Origin: Ectobacillus funiculus
GTDB taxonomy: Bacteria; Bacillota; Bacilli; Bacillales; Bacillaceae_G
Length of the DNA: 64,000 nt
NCBI RefSeq assembly: GCF_004138295.1
Contig: NZ_SCFM01000007.1
Span: forward strand, 234,372 to 298,371
Reading direction: 5' to 3'
The translations under genes were made by a program, and so were the position numbers. This document shows positions 27,927-36,897 of this stretch, piece after piece. The first letter of the stretch is position 1, and the number at the start of each line of letters is the position of its first letter. The notes under the pieces were generated by a model, which was given only the letters and a program-made list of their open reading frames with translations, had not been told where the DNA came from and did no database searches.

Positions 27927-28202
27927 TGCAAACCATCCTTTCTTCACCTCGTTATGTAATTAATCTAACTAGCTTTTTAAGCTACAAGCTTCTACTTTAC
28001 GCAAAACTAATTGTTAGTTAACATTATATATCCAATTTGTTGATATCACTAACTTAAATGGTATCTATTTGTGTAACCAGCCATTAAACTAATTGTCCGT
28101 TGAAGAACAGACTACCTGAAAAAGAGAATTAGACAAATGAGACATATTTGGATTGTATCTCATTCAGTTGAATCTAAGAAATTGTAATTTAGAATTCCAA
28201 CA

Positions 28203-28342
28203 TAAAGAAAACTCGCCGATTGGCGAGCTTTGCTCTTGAGCGAAGACAAAGGTGTAGTTGCCCTTATACTGTATTCCTCTAAAATTTCCGACTACGTCGA
28301 ATTCACTTCTAGCTGGAAATTTATCCTTTCCTACAGTGTAAA
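28203..28342 (+). repeat. Dispersed structured repeat, copy 6 (complete)
   Basis: It runs from TAAAGAAAACTCGCCG to CTACAGTGTAA. Its stem is of the ACTGTA/TACAGT type. Apart from it, 27927-28653 contains only a short hairpin (AAATCTTCC/GGAAGATTT at 28510-28532). Confidence 0.9.
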
Positions 28343-28653
28343 CAAGCGATTGCTTTATCTAACAATCGTACTCTGTTGAAGAAAAACAAGAAAAGCACCC
28401 GCAATATTGTGTTTTATTTGCGGATTACGGTATTCCGCTTACGGTCTGGTAATATACTTTTTTATACCTCTTGACGTATAATCTCTAAACTTTAATTTTG
28501 TTAGCATAAAAATCTTCCAAAAAGGAAGATTTAAAATTAACAGATTTTCCGGAAAGAAGTCCCCTTGTGGGAAAAACCTGCTAACGTTTAAGTGGTGGGT
28601 GGTTGAAAATTAACTATTTAGTATACTACCCAACATGCATGTCTGATTCATTT

Positions 28654-29088
28654 TTAGATTTCCTGAGAAAGTTCGCTATACTTTTTAAAATTGTCTAGAA
28701 ACGCCTGCCAGCCTGCTTGTTGCTGCTCAATGGAATGGGTGGCTTCTGCTTCAAAAGCTTCAATTACCTTAGTGTCGTTTTCTTGACTAATAAAAGTAAC
28801 CGTAACTTTTCTTCCATCTCCAAGAGTGTAAGAAATCAATTCGTTTATTCTAACTTCATCATAAACTCCACCAAAATCAAATCCAAAGCTTCCATCCTTT
28901 GCTTCCATTCGTGTAAGGAATTTTCCGCCAACCCTTAAATCATTTTCGGCATTTGGTGCATGCCAATCATCAGAAGCAAAGGACCATTTCGTTATATGCT
29001 GTGGTTCTGTCCAATATTCCCACACTTTATTAACTGGTGCATGAACTGTGGTTTCTACCGTTATTGTTACTTTTTCACCTGTTTCCAT
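28654..29088 (-). CDS. SRPBCC / AHSA1-domain protein
   Basis: A 144-residue START-like protein with VTITVETTVHAPVNKVWEYW, ITKWSFASDDWHAP, VGGKFLTRMEAKDGS and the C-terminal helix QQQAGWQAFLDNFKKY. Proteins of this type bind hydrophobic ligands; a specific role is not known. The ATG at 29088 is preferred because GAGGTGG is eight bases upstream; GTG at 29100 is an alternative. Confidence 0.86.
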   Translation of the reverse strand: METGEKVTITVETTVHAPVNKVWEYWTEPQHITKWSFASDDWHAPNAENDLRVGGKFLTRMEAKDGSFGFDFGGVYDEVRINELISYTLGDGRKVTVTFISQENDTKVIEAFEAEATHSIEQQQAGWQAFLDNFKKYSELSQEI

Positions 29089-29512
29089 TTCCAATACCAC
29101 CTCGCTATATTTAATTTACATTTATCCCCGGGGTCTCGCCCGTTAATTAAACAAGATACACGCGTGTAAAACTTTTTTACTCTGATTCAACACATGATTC
29201 TGAGATCTCCTTCCAGCCATACGCAACATCCTCTACTACGGTTCCTCCAAACGTACTAGTCCTATGAATATATTCTTTTCCTGGTTCAAAAAACTTACCA
29301 AAAGTTATTGTTACGCACGAAACTAGAAGTTTTCTATCTTTTTTATTGCTTGTAGCCGTGTCCGTTTCACCCCCCTTCCATACAGAACGTATGTTCTGTC
29401 ATAAGGTATATACTAACAAAAAAACAAGTTGAGTTCAATAGGGAATTTAACTCGTTTTGCATGTATTTTTACATGTAGGATTCAATCATTTTAAATAACT
29501 TTCGGTCATTTT
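29089..29512. promoter_or_regulatory. Region with an orphan LexA (SOS) box
   Basis: GAACGTATGTTC at 29385-29396 fits the core of the Bacillus LexA consensus GAACRNRYGTTY. On the minus strand it is followed by a purine-rich GGAAGGGGGG and an open frame without a start (ITFGKFFEPGKEYIHRTSTF, then GGTVVEDVAYGWKEISESC) ending at about 29180. The frame may be a decayed SOS gene. No intact gene is seen. Confidence 0.55.
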
Positions 29513-29830
29513 TTAGAAGCTGTTATAACCTCCCATATGTTCATAAAAACCATGTCCAGATTTATTCTGTTTCATTATCCAAACTATCATAGAACAAATA
29601 CCTTTTTCTTTAAAATGCTTAGCATTAGCTGAAACAAGCTACCTACCAACACCTAATCCTCTACATTCCTGTAAGAGATAAAGCGAATATAGTTCTCCAG
29701 CAAAATTCTTCTCATCCATACTTTTACCTGATGCAAAACCTATAAGAGACATAAGTTAAAAACCTTTCTAGGCTGAAGTAAATGCAACAATAAGGGTTTC
29801 TCCCATTTTGCCGTAATCTCCTCCTGCCCT
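29513..29830 (-). pseudogene. GNAT acetyltransferase pseudogene
   Basis: On the minus strand the frame reads GDYGKMGETLIVAFTSA, stop, KGF, stop, then MSLIGFASGKSMDEKNFAGE and LYSLYLLQECRGLGVGR. After another in-frame TAG it continues LVSANAKHFKEKGICSMIVW to the end at 29513. QECRGLGVGR is the acetyl-CoA motif A (Q/R-x-x-G-x-G). At least three in-frame stops show that it is dead. Confidence 0.82.
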
Positions 29831-30115
29831 TTTACATTACACTCGGTACTTATAAACTTTTTTCTCTGTTGTTAAACTGTTATTCTTCATTAACTAAACT
29901 GTAAACAAGTTATGATATGTTAGAACTACAAGGTGTTCTCCAGCAAAAAGGCGGCAATCCTTTATAAAAAAAGGGTAAAACGACACAACAATAAAACTAT
30001 TTAAATTTAGCAATATATTGTTAAATTTTGTGTACTATATCTTCACCCATTGCAAGAAGAAAAAAATCAAACAATAACAATCTAGAAAATGTACTTGTTT
30101 AAGTGGAGGGAAACA

Positions 30116-30310
30116 ATGATACTAAACGTAGAAAAGATAGCACAAATAGGAGATCATATTCTTTTTAAGGATGGAATCAAAGGGATCGTAGAGAAAATCA
30201 ATAAAAATTCGGTTATTGTAAATGTAACCGAAAATAAGACAGAATGGGAGTTTGAGGGAAATAGAACAGTTGTAGCACATAAAAATTATAAGGTTATTGA
30301 TTATGCGTGA
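30116..30310 (+). CDS. DUF2187 (YkvS-like) small protein
   Basis: A 64-residue protein, MILNVEKIAQIGDHILFKDG then IKGIVEKINKNSVIVNV, with the KOW/SH3-like beta pattern of the DUF2187 family found in Bacillus. The function is unknown. GGAGGG precedes the ATG; nine in-frame codons upstream are not used. It is followed immediately by a strong terminator. Confidence 0.8.
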   Translation: MILNVEKIAQIGDHILFKDGIKGIVEKINKNSVIVNVTENKTEWEFEGNRTVVAHKNYKVIDYA

Positions 30311-30316
30311 AGTGAA

Positions 30317-30354
30317 AAAATGCCTCCGGTAAAGCGATTCGGAGGCATTTTTTT
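30317..30354 (+). terminator. Terminator of the DUF2187 gene
   Basis: AAAATGCCTCCG pairs with CGGAGGCATTTTTTT around GTAAAGCGATT. Confidence 0.88.
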
Positions 30355-30373
30355 CTGTAGTAATAAAGATGAT

Positions 30374-31099
30374 TTAAATGTGTGACATTGCCTTCTTGAT
30401 GTAGTCAGAAAGCTGTTGATCTATCCCAAATTTCTCTCCTATTTCAGGATTCTCTCTATAATAACGTTCGGCTGCTTTGGATATCTCAGGATCCGCAAAA
30501 GTCAACTTATTGACGAATTCATTCCATTGTTTTGCCAATTGTGTTACATCTAGGTTTTCAGGTGGTGTCCCCTTCTCATATTCCACACGTATCTTTGCAG
30601 TTATTTCAGCCCATTTACTTACATACTGCTTTCTTTCCTCTAGTCCAAACTGTTCGAACATCTTTTCCTGTTGCTCTTGGGTAAAATATTTATCTTTATT
30701 CATATTAATCACCTCAATTAAATTTATAAATTGTTCAGGCGTCACTTCTTGTTGACTATTAAGCAATTCGTATATTTTCTCTAACCGGCTGCATAACAGT
30801 TCTTGTAGCCGAATGCGTTTTTTTACATCATCTAACTGTACTTTGATAATTTCAACCGGATTGAAATTTCGATTTTCCATTATCTCTTTAATCTCCTCCA
30901 AAGCAAAACCTAACTGCTTAAGTGACATAATTTGCTGTAGCCTGACTATGTCTGACTCTGTATAAAGTCTATGGCCCGTATCTGAATACTGCGAAGGAGA
31001 AAATAGGCTAATTTTATCGTAATGATGAAGCATTCGTACCGTAAGTCCGGTTTGTTTAGCTAATTCGCCAACCTTCCAAGTTTTTTTATTCAGAATCAA
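30374..31099 (-). CDS. MerR-family regulator with TipAS ligand-binding domain
   Basis: The first 70 residues are a MerR helix-turn-helix (WKVGELAKQTGLTVRMLHHY, DTGHRLYTESDIVRLQQIMS). A coiled linker follows, and then a TipAS-like domain (from about 125: YFTQEQQEKMFEQFG, WNEFVNKL, YYRENPEIGEKFGI). Such regulators respond to peptide antibiotics or multidrug ligands. The open frame begins at TTG 31099 directly after GAGGGG, which leaves no spacer, so initiation at CTG 31093 is also possible. It is alone and may autoregulate. Confidence 0.85.
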   Translation of the reverse strand: MILNKKTWKVGELAKQTGLTVRMLHHYDKISLFSPSQYSDTGHRLYTESDIVRLQQIMSLKQLGFALEEIKEIMENRNFNPVEIIKVQLDDVKKRIRLQELLCSRLEKIYELLNSQQEVTPEQFINLIEVINMNKDKYFTQEQQEKMFEQFGLEERKQYVSKWAEITAKIRVEYEKGTPPENLDVTQLAKQWNEFVNKLTFADPEISKAAERYYRENPEIGEKFGIDQQLSDYIKKAMSHI

Positions 31100-31639
31100 C
31101 CCCTCATTTCGTACGAATTATTTTTGCCGGCAACATTACTATACATCCTGACATAGTGTTAGGTTCAAGTGCCCTTTTGAAACTTTTTTTGGTTGTTTAA
31201 TTTTCAATAAAAAAGGGCGCCTTCTAATGTAAGAATAGCGCCCTTTTCTTGCAATGTAAGAAAGGATAAGTTTCTAGCTAGGAGACAATTCGATGTAGTA
31301 GGAACTTTTAGGAATACAGTATAAGTACAATGTCTAAAGAAGAGGTAAGAGACAAAAACACCTCCGCTTGATTCGTCTTTTTTAGTATGCGAATCAAGGG
31401 GGTGTTTTTGTCATGTTTCAAAAGAATGGGAGTTGTTTTTTCATTTTATTTACATATGTGTTCTCTGGTAAAGATAAGTTACAGCTTTAAAATATGTCCC
31501 TTTTATTTTCATCATCATTTTAGGCCACAAGCAGTTTTAAAAATAATGTAATTGGGACAGGGACTTACTGTTTGCTGTAGTACTTTTCAATTTTTAAAAT
31601 TTATACGATATTGTGTAGCCACATGATAGATGAGCTATT
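31100..31639. other. Gene-free stretch with terminator, repeat and long hairpin
   Basis: It contains a terminator (AAAAGGGCGC/GCGCCCTTTT, 31211-31245) and a truncated reverse copy of the dispersed repeat (31251-31330). A long imperfect inverted repeat follows (GACAAAAACACCTCCGCTTG pairing with CAAGGGGGTGTTTTTGTC, 31351-31412), separated by a short T-rich loop. No gene is visible in 31413-31639. Confidence 0.7.
31251..31330 (-). repeat. Dispersed structured repeat, copy 7 (truncated, reverse)
   Basis: Only the 3' part and long-range stem remain. The inner stem here is AAGTT with AACTT where other copies have AATTT with AAATT, a compensatory change. Confidence 0.8.
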
Positions 31640-32656
31640 CTAAACCTGTTGGATAGCTTTATTTGCATTCGCTATTCTCTCTAAGTATTGAATGACTTTT
31701 GCTGCAGATTCTTTTGTAACTTCTGGCTGTTCGCCTAAGCGAATGGCTCTAGCCATTTGTGTATAGAACATTAAATAATTTCCTTTGATGACGCGTCTTT
31801 TTTCCATTGTACCGTCTAATTTATAATAATCATATAAGGAATTGTCACCATAATCGGGATCAAGAGGGCGTACACCTTGGATTAATTGCGGCTCCTGTTC
31901 CCCCATTTTATGAAATTGATAGGTTCCTTGATTGGTCTGGATTGTATATCGAGGCTCTTCGATGAGAGCTGCGCAGCTATGTTTTATTCTTGCTACATAA
32001 TCGCCGTAATCAAAGAGTACTTCAAACCAATCATCGACCTTCGAGTCTTCCCTTACTTTTTTCGAAATAGAATATAGATCTTTAGGCTCGCCAAATAAAT
32101 GTAGGGCTTGATCAATAAAATGTGCACCTAAATCAAATACAAAGTTCGCTCCTTCATAATCCTGTTCACGCCAGTTTTCCTTTTGTACTGGATAATTAAA
32201 ATCCCAAACCATGCTTACTTCATACAGCTTTTCAAACATACCCTGCTTCTTTAGTTCAGATAGAGTTAAAAAGTCTCCATCATATCGTCTATTCTGATAT
32301 GCTGAAATAAATAAGTTCTTTTCATCTGCGATTCGATTTAATTCAACAGCCTGCTCATATGTTGCTGTATAAGGCTTTTCAATCAGAACATGCTTATTCT
32401 TCGCTAATGCTTGCTTTGCATGTTCAAAATGTAGATGACTTGGTGTCGTGATTACAACGAGCTCTATTTCTTCATCATCTAAAAGCTCTTGGTAATCTTT
32501 TGCTACATGAATATAGGGATAATCATCTTTTGCTGTATTTGCATGACGTTGTACGACCGTTTTTAGTTCAAAATGTTCATGAGCATCAATAAATGGACAA
32601 TGAAAAATTCTCCCTGAAAATCCATATCCTAACACGCCAGTAACAATCGGTTTCAT
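31640..32656 (-). CDS. Gfo/Idh/MocA-family NAD(P)-dependent oxidoreductase
   Basis: The 338-residue protein has an N-terminal Rossmann fold (VLGYGFSGRIFHCPFIDAHE), the family EKP motif (HVLIEKPYTATYEQA), and the C-terminal substrate domain with VFDLGAHFIDQALHLFG. It probably oxidises or reduces a sugar or cyclitol. It is the last gene of a unit with an IolE-like isomerase and another Gfo/Idh/MocA protein, now separated from them by a deleted repeat copy. Confidence 0.9.
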   Translation of the reverse strand: MKPIVTGVLGYGFSGRIFHCPFIDAHEHFELKTVVQRHANTAKDDYPYIHVAKDYQELLDDEEIELVVITTPSHLHFEHAKQALAKNKHVLIEKPYTATYEQAVELNRIADEKNLFISAYQNRRYDGDFLTLSELKKQGMFEKLYEVSMVWDFNYPVQKENWREQDYEGANFVFDLGAHFIDQALHLFGEPKDLYSISKKVREDSKVDDWFEVLFDYGDYVARIKHSCAALIEEPRYTIQTNQGTYQFHKMGEQEPQLIQGVRPLDPDYGDNSLYDYYKLDGTMEKRRVIKGNYLMFYTQMARAIRLGEQPEVTKESAAKVIQYLERIANANKAIQQV

Positions 32657-32686
32657 ATATCCCTCTCCATATCATCTATTTATTTT

Positions 32687-32768
32687 TACACTTTAAGAAA
32701 GTATAAATTTCTAGCTGGATGCCAATTCGGCGTATCAAGAGCAGGGCTCGCCAACCAGCGAGTTTTCT
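32687..32768 (-). repeat. Dispersed structured repeat, copy 8 (internal deletion, reverse)
   Basis: The 3' end (ACACTTTAAGAAAGTATAAA, then TTTCTAGCTGG) is joined to the 5' hairpin (GGGCTCGCCAACCAGCGAG). About 55 central bases are gone. Its 5' end runs into the coding sequence of the IolE-like gene. Confidence 0.88.
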
Positions 32769-33646
32769 ACTAGACCTATCTCCTGAAAATATTCTAATGT
32801 TCGCTTTGCAATCTTAAAAGGAGCATCAGCAGGGGCAGGGTACATATCCTGTTCTACCACTGCTTCACCAGTAAATTGGATATCCCTTAGTACTTTTGTG
32901 AGTTGAATAAAATCAACATCCCCGGATTCAGGATCACACATTACCCCTTCTTGAACACCTTGGGCAAAGGAACAATTATTTTCTATCATTTTCTTGCGAA
33001 TATGTGTATTACAGTCCTTTAAGTGTAAGTATTTAATCCGGTCTGCATGCTTTTTAATAAATGAAAGAGGTTCCCCTCCGGCATAGAGATGATGTCCTGT
33101 ATCCAAACATAGATCGACATCAATGTCCTTTAACAGTCTTTCAATCTCTTCTTCCGTCTCCACATGTGTTTCCGCGTGCGGATGGAATACGACCTTAATG
33201 TCCGCTTTGCTTTTTACGTAGTCTACAATCTTTTGAATGTTTGTTATCATTTGCTGCCATTGAACATCACTAAGCTCTTTTTCCGCAATATGTTCTCCAG
33301 TAAATAGATCTGTATACATCCCATCAATCAATACTAAATATGATGCAGAAGAAAAATGCTGTTGTAAGGATAATATTTGGTCCAATGTTTCATAAATAGG
33401 CTGTAAATCCTGTACAAACACAATATCCGTCATTAATGTGGTTGCAACGAGCTCTAAACCTCGTTTAGACAGCTCTTCCTTCAACTGAACAGGATCCGTA
33501 GGGAGATATCCCCACGGCCCTAGCTCTAACGTTTTATAACCCGCTTCCTTCATTTCATCTAAGCATTGCTGCCAAGGAATTTGTTTTGGATCATTCGGAA
33601 ACCATATTCCCCAGGAATCCGGAGCGGTTCCTATTCTTATAGACAT
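32735..33646 (-). CDS. IolE-like sugar phosphate isomerase/epimerase (TIM barrel)
   Basis: The 303-residue protein is an AP-endonuclease-2-type TIM barrel. It has IRIGTAPDSWGIWFPNDPKQ at the start, then VVFHPHAETHVETEEEIERL, DLCLDTGHHLYAG and IKYLHLKDCN, the metal-binding His/Asp/Glu set of the IolE/xylose-isomerase-like group. The start at 33646 (MSIRIGT) follows GAAGGGAG and overlaps the upstream oxidoreductase by ten bases. The last residues ENSLVGEPCS and the stop are encoded by the dispersed repeat, so the native C-terminus has been replaced. Confidence 0.87.
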   Translation of the reverse strand: MSIRIGTAPDSWGIWFPNDPKQIPWQQCLDEMKEAGYKTLELGPWGYLPTDPVQLKEELSKRGLELVATTLMTDIVFVQDLQPIYETLDQILSLQQHFSSASYLVLIDGMYTDLFTGEHIAEKELSDVQWQQMITNIQKIVDYVKSKADIKVVFHPHAETHVETEEEIERLLKDIDVDLCLDTGHHLYAGGEPLSFIKKHADRIKYLHLKDCNTHIRKKMIENNCSFAQGVQEGVMCDPESGDVDFIQLTKVLRDIQFTGEAVVEQDMYPAPADAPFKIAKRTLEYFQEIGLVENSLVGEPCS

Positions 33647-34791
33647 ATGGAAGTGCTCCCTTCCTTTACCTTTTCCCATTGTCCTGTTTCTGCAGATGCT
33701 AAGATCGCTTGAATACATGTATCGATTTTTGCACCAAATTCAAAATCACATACGTATTCAGCATGATTCGTAAATGCATCTAACACTTTGGCAGCTTCAA
33801 TAACTTTCATATCATTAAAGCTTATATTAATACCTGAAGCAGGTTGGAATATTCCATAATCTCCATGCTCTGGCCCTAGTAATACATTTCTGAACCCGCG
33901 ATGTGTACTTTCTTCATTGTGGAAATAGACATTTACTTCATTCAATCTCTCCAAATTAAATGTAGCAGTTCCTAACGTTCCTTGAATTTCAAACGCTAAG
34001 TAGTTCTTTCTTCCTGTTCCAACACGGCTCGTTGATAATTGACCGATGGCACCGGATTCATAAACAGCTGTGAATGCCATATAATCCTCGGTTTCAACCT
34101 GACCCATTTCGGTCGATCCTGCTTTTACAGGTCTCTCCGGAAGATAAATTTTTGAAACGGCGTTTACAGATTCAATGTCCCCCATAATATATTGGGACAC
34201 ACTTAAAAGATGTGAACCTAAGTCTCCTAAAGCCCCGCTGCCAGCCTGCTTTACGAGATGTCTCCACGTAATAGGAATAGATGGGTCAAGAAGCATGTCT
34301 TGGTCGTAACGTCCATCAAAACGCATGATTGTACCTAGTTTGCCGGATGCTACTAATTGTTTTATATATTCAGTAGCAGGGTTCATCACATTATTAAAGG
34401 CGACATAATTCAAGACACCTTTTTCTTTTGCAATTCTTGCTAATTCATTTGATTCTTCTGCACTTAAGGATAGCGGCTTTTCACAATAGACATTTTTGCC
34501 ATGCAATAAAGCTGCTTTTGCTATTTCGTAATGAAATGCATTTGGTGTAACAATATCAACAATATCTACTTCATCTGATTGAATAATGTCGAGCCAATTT
34601 GTCGTCCATTCTTCAAACCCAAAGGTTTCAGCTGCCTTTTTGGAAACGTCCTCATTTACATCCATAATTATTTTAAAAACAGGTTCGCCTATTTGTTCTC
34701 CATATAAACGGTATGCAGTTGTATAGGCATTAACGTGTGATTTGCACATCCATCCGGCTCCAACCATACCAATTCTAACTTTTTTCTTCAT
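33637..34791 (-). CDS. Gfo/Idh/MocA-family oxidoreductase
   Basis: A 384-residue protein with a Rossmann N-terminus (VRIGMVGAGWMCKSHVNAY), EKP motif (NVYCEKPLSLSAEES), and GALGDLGSHLLSVSQYIMGD in the second domain. It is first in the operon with the IolE-like isomerase, whose start it overlaps. Oxidoreductase plus isomerase pairs of this type process inositol isomers or 3-keto sugars. No kinase or transporter is in the cluster, so the substrate stays open. A divergent AraC protein is the likely regulator. Confidence 0.9.
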   Translation of the reverse strand: MKKKVRIGMVGAGWMCKSHVNAYTTAYRLYGEQIGEPVFKIIMDVNEDVSKKAAETFGFEEWTTNWLDIIQSDEVDIVDIVTPNAFHYEIAKAALLHGKNVYCEKPLSLSAEESNELARIAKEKGVLNYVAFNNVMNPATEYIKQLVASGKLGTIMRFDGRYDQDMLLDPSIPITWRHLVKQAGSGALGDLGSHLLSVSQYIMGDIESVNAVSKIYLPERPVKAGSTEMGQVETEDYMAFTAVYESGAIGQLSTSRVGTGRKNYLAFEIQGTLGTATFNLERLNEVNVYFHNEESTHRGFRNVLLGPEHGDYGIFQPASGINISFNDMKVIEAAKVLDAFTNHAEYVCDFEFGAKIDTCIQAILASAETGQWEKVKEGSTSICL

Positions 34792-34909
34792 TTCGATCCC
34801 AACCTTGTCAGTTATTTGCTATCATGTGGTTAGTATAGTATGTTTTCATATCAAGAGTCATCCGATAATATTGCTCATTAAATATCAAAATATTGCTATG
34901 GAGGCCATC

Positions 34910-35740
34910 ATGAAAATCAATGAACCTGGGGTTCTGCCAACATCGGAATTTTTTATCCATACACCTAATGAATTTTCAAGAAAGCATTTATTTACAATTC
35001 ATTTTGCAGGCCGGTATGATTGTGATACGGATTACCTTATTGAGAGAACTTTTCATGACTATTATTTAATTCTTAAAGTCATTCATGGACAGCTGCGGCT
35101 AGAGTATGACCAACAAACATTTCTTGTAAATGCCAATGAATTGCTTCTATTTGATTGTCGTATTCCTCATAAATACTATGCAACGACACAGATTACTTTT
35201 GAGTATATTCATTTTAAGGGAAATGCAAGCAAAGAATTATATGAGATGATTACTCAACTCTATAGTCCGGTCATCCCTCTGTTAAATGACATTGAAATAA
35301 TGAAATCCATTGACACAATTTTGAGTATGCTAGAACATCAAAGAGTCAGTGATACAAAGGTTTCGTATGAAATCCATAAAATACTTAGTCTTTTACTGGA
35401 GCAAAATCAATCATCATCTTCAATATCAAATTTAAAGGAAGTAATTGCGTACATAGATGAAAACAGTGAAAAGCCTTTAAATATTCATGATTTGGCTCAT
35501 TTAGCATCACTGAGCATCTATCACTTTTCGAGAAAGTTTAAGAAGTTTACGGGTTTATCACCACATGAATACGTCATTGTTAAACGATTAACACGTGCTA
35601 AATCCTTACTAAAAAATACGGAGTTTTCTATCAATAAAATCTCTGAAATGGTTGGTTTTAGTTCGCCATCCCATTTTATTGCTACTTTTAAAAAACACAC
35701 GCATATGACTCCAAAAGAATTTAGGGATTTTCGTTTTTAG
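34910..35740 (+). CDS. AraC-family transcriptional regulator
   Basis: The 276-residue protein has an N-terminal cupin-like sensor (YYLILKVIHGQLRLEYDQQT, ELLLFDCRIPHKYYA). Two helix-turn-helix motifs close the protein (KPLNIHDLAHLASLSIYHFS, FSINKISEMVGFSSPSHFIA then THMTPKEFRDFRF). The ATG at 34910 is chosen because GGAGG lies five bases upstream; the long open frame from 34742 overlaps the divergent gene. It faces the Gfo/Idh/MocA-IolE operon and probably activates it in response to the sugar. Confidence 0.88.
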   Translation: MKINEPGVLPTSEFFIHTPNEFSRKHLFTIHFAGRYDCDTDYLIERTFHDYYLILKVIHGQLRLEYDQQTFLVNANELLLFDCRIPHKYYATTQITFEYIHFKGNASKELYEMITQLYSPVIPLLNDIEIMKSIDTILSMLEHQRVSDTKVSYEIHKILSLLLEQNQSSSSISNLKEVIAYIDENSEKPLNIHDLAHLASLSIYHFSRKFKKFTGLSPHEYVIVKRLTRAKSLLKNTEFSINKISEMVGFSSPSHFIATFKKHTHMTPKEFRDFRF

Positions 35741-36162
35741 AAGAAGTATACAAAGCCAACGTACACACTGGCTCAGTTAAGGATATTTCTGTGTTCAACA
35801 ATTTCTCCTTTTTATAGAAGATCAATATAGCCTCTATTAGCTGGTTAGTTAAAGAAGTTGCAAACATAAGCTTTGGAAGCTTGTACTCATACTTTTCAAT
35901 TACGGAAGAAATATTTCTAAAAATTTTAGAATTCTCTCGTACAGAAGAAGATTTCAAAGAAAAGAAATTATTAGGGACAGCGTGAGAAAATATCGAATTG
36001 TGTTTAGACTCCTAAGCAGTAAATCTTGAAATGATTCAACATAGCATTGTCCCTTTTTGACTGATGAACCCCGAGTACGTTTGCTGAGATAGACTTGGGT
36101 AATTAACAAGTTAATAATGATGGAAAGATACACAGAAAGCAGGAAAGCCAAGGTGATTGTCT
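35741..36162. other. Region without a confident gene, possible small mobile-element end
   Basis: Two minus-strand open frames (35721-35957 and 35954-36166) have no ribosome binding sites or family match. AGGGACAGCG (35973-35982) and CATTGTCCCT (36045-36054) are inverted ends of an 82-bp segment that looks like a MITE or a deleted IS. No clear target duplication is visible. Confidence 0.4.
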
Positions 36163-36825
36163 TCAACCATGCGTTTTGTTAGAGATAATTTCCTTGAATT
36201 TTTTCTGAGAGTGTTTTCGATAAATAACAGTAAAAACTATTGCAGCTCCTATAAATCCGTACATAACGAAGTTCGAAACAGCTAAGAATTGAGTGACAGA
36301 TAATTTAAAGACAAGAATCGAACGTACTGCGGATTCTCCCAATAATGCTACCCCCCAAACAACGGTCATTAATCTTAAAACAAATCGAAAGTAAGCGTAT
36401 TGCCAATTATCAGCAAAAGCTGATGTTTTATCTGGATCATTTCCAACCGTAAAACGAATAGCAAAATAGAAAATTAATGGTCTAGGGAATAATAGTGAGC
36501 CGAGGAAAATAATGCCCAAGATCCCCGTTACAAAAGATTCCCGAATTAAGAGCAAACGTTCACTTCCTCCAATACACATCATAATAATGCCTAGTAAGAA
36601 GCTGACTAACATAAAAACAGCAAACACATCCATTTTTCTTCTTTTAATAAAGCTGAACAAATTATCAATTAAGGGAATAACGGTAGCAATGGATAGAGCT
36701 GCTATGCTTGACATGTGCGATCTAAGTATTTCGTAAACAACAAATGGAACCGCGCCGTTAATAAGAAGTGTAATGACAATGCCTCTAATAATTTCTTTTC
36801 TTGAAATCGAACCTGTTTGGTTCAT
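36163..36825 (-). CDS. VC0807-type multispanning membrane protein
   Basis: A 220-residue protein with six hydrophobic helices (ITLLINGAVPFVVYEILRSH, VFAVFMLVSFLLGIIMM and others). The segment FYFAIRFTVGNDPDKTSAFA is typical of the VC0807 family of uncharacterised membrane proteins. The start at 36825 is placed after GGCGGGG; an ATG two codons earlier is possible. It is monocistronic and its function is unknown. Confidence 0.78.
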   Translation of the reverse strand: MNQTGSISRKEIIRGIVITLLINGAVPFVVYEILRSHMSSIAALSIATVIPLIDNLFSFIKRRKMDVFAVFMLVSFLLGIIMMCIGGSERLLLIRESFVTGILGIIFLGSLLFPRPLIFYFAIRFTVGNDPDKTSAFADNWQYAYFRFVLRLMTVVWGVALLGESAVRSILVFKLSVTQFLAVSNFVMYGFIGAAIVFTVIYRKHSQKKFKEIISNKTHG

Positions 36826-36897
36826 GTACAACCCCGCCTTTTATATTGGTGTTTTATTACTAAAATTGCGTATTACTTCAACAGTTAGTTAACTAGC

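Noticed and set aside
35721..36166. Two minus-strand open frames between AraC and the VC0807 gene
   Set aside because: Neither has a ribosome binding site or family; one overlaps the possible 82-bp mobile-element end.
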